Source: Chryseosolibacter sp044507115
Lineage (GTDB): Bacteria > Bacteroidota > Bacteroidia > Cytophagales > Cyclobacteriaceae
Length of the DNA stretch: 6,914 nt
Direction: 5' to 3'
NCBI GenBank assembly: GCA_044507115.1
Contig: JBIQJZ010000203.1
Span: 1-6,914, forward strand
How positions within the stretch are numbered: position 1 is the first letter of the stretch; each line of letters begins with the position of its first letter. Shown one piece after another: positions 6,348-6,914 of the stretch. A program made the translations under genes and the position numbers. The notes below the pieces were generated by a model. That model saw nothing but the letters and a program-made list of their open reading frames with translations, ran no database searches and was not told where the DNA came from.

Positions 6348-6914
6348 TCATAAGAAGTCCATGAGAAGGTCCGCGTATTGTGAACTCAGGTCCGCTCTGG
6401 AATACTTTCGTTCGGCAAGTGCCCGCGCGTTTTTACCGAAAATATCCAACAGATCCCTTTGCAGGAACGGTCTGATCTTTCTGACAAAGTCGCGTCCATC
6501 AGTTGGATTGGCGAAGATACCGCACCGCTCATTTTCGATCTCGGACCTGATCCAACCCCCGAAATTAACGACTGTCAATTTCCCTGCAGCAAGTCCATCG
6601 AAATACTTATTTGGCGACCCCGTCTCTAGTATCTGAACCGGAAGGTACGAAATGAAATTAGCATCGGTCACATTCATGACGTCACGAACACCGTTGCGAT
6701 TTTGAAAAGGAAGAAACGAAAGATTCGCCAGTTCGAGTTCTTGCGCATAGGCCTTTAACTCGCGTTCCATCGCTCCTGCCCCGCACATCAGAAAATGGAT
6801 TGGCAGACCCTCCTCCTGACTTGCCGCCGCGCATTGCAGGAAATGCCGAAGGCCGTTTGCAACGCCAAGCGCGCCGATATACGACACGACAAATTTTCCT
6901 GTTGACCCAAACTT
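6348..6914 (-). CDS. Glycosyltransferase, GT4/GT-B type, C-terminal part (cut at right edge)
   Basis: The visible 188 residues form the C-terminal nucleotide-sugar-binding domain of a GT-B fold glycosyltransferase, probably of family GT4. Such enzymes move a sugar from a nucleotide donor to a growing surface or exopolysaccharide at the inner face of the membrane. Counted from the right edge, motifs are FVVSYIGALGVANGL (8-22), HFLMCGAGAMERELKAYA (40-57), LSFLPFQNRNGVRDVMNVTDA (65-85) and ETGSPNKYFDGLAAGKLTVV (97-116). Glu97 opens the donor-binding motif, and its second acidic residue is Asp106. The reading frame stays open to base 6914, so the start and the acceptor-binding N-terminal domain lie outside the window. 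A GTG at 6887 is internal, in the middle of the first strand, and is not a start. The next gene downstream on this strand is the GH43 enzyme, 12 bp away. Donor and acceptor cannot be predicted. Confidence 0.88.
   Translation of the reverse strand, partial: KFGSTGKFVVSYIGALGVANGLRHFLQCAAASQEEGLPIHFLMCGAGAMERELKAYAQELELANLSFLPFQNRNGVRDVMNVTDANFISYLPVQILETGSPNKYFDGLAAGKLTVVNFGGWIRSEIENERCGIFANPTDGRDFVRKIRPFLQRDLLDIFGKNARALAERKYSRADLSSQYADLLMDFL

Noticed and set aside
1..6914. CRISPR arrays, insertion sequences, tRNA genes or long direct repeats
   Set aside because: No regularly spaced repeats, transposase-like frames, terminal inverted repeats or tRNA-like cloverleaf sequences were seen by eye on either strand.

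Overview
The window looks like an ordinary stretch of chromosome from a Bacteroidota bacterium of moderate GC content, possibly related to Chitinophagaceae. The evidence is the RNase R sequence style, the pairing of RNase R with a polyprenyl synthetase, a NupG-like nucleoside:H+ symporter-family transporter next to a Gfo/Idh/MocA oxidoreductase, a GH43 enzyme with a predicted mature N-terminal glutamine, and the lack of clear Shine-Dalgarno sequences. This assignment comes from family recognition, not from a database search.

Layout. Bases 1-5376 carry five genes on the + strand: the C-terminal half of RNase R (2-1042, cut by the left edge and carrying an in-frame TAG at 23-25), a trans-polyprenyl diphosphate synthase (1100-2134), a 12-TM MFS transporter (2243-3442), a Gfo/Idh/MocA NAD(P)-dependent oxidoreductase (3490-4680) and a Uma2-type predicted nuclease (4756-5376). 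Bases 5382-6914 carry two genes on the - strand, transcribed from right to left: a GT4-type glycosyltransferase (6348-6914, its 5' part lies beyond the right edge) and a secreted GH43-like glycosidase (5382-6335) 12 bp downstream of it. The two blocks meet tail to tail with 5 bp between stop codons.

How the genes may work together. RNase R and the prenyl synthase are housekeeping genes for RNA turnover and isoprenoid precursors. The transporter and oxidoreductase are 47 bp apart on the same strand and probably form a small uptake-and-oxidation unit for a sugar-like compound. The minus-strand glycosyltransferase and glycosidase look like the downstream end of a surface-polysaccharide operon. 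Uma2 sits between the blocks with no evident link to either.

I saw no rRNA, tRNA, CRISPR array, insertion sequence, attachment site or replication origin. No gap between genes exceeds 108 bp. The most notable oddities are the premature amber codon in rnr, a C(UUCG)G hairpin that reaches the first base of the Uma2 start codon, the Thr-Lys-Pro replacement of the usual Glu-Lys-Pro in the oxidoreductase, and the abrupt convergent boundary. I found no convincing undescribed multi-gene system.
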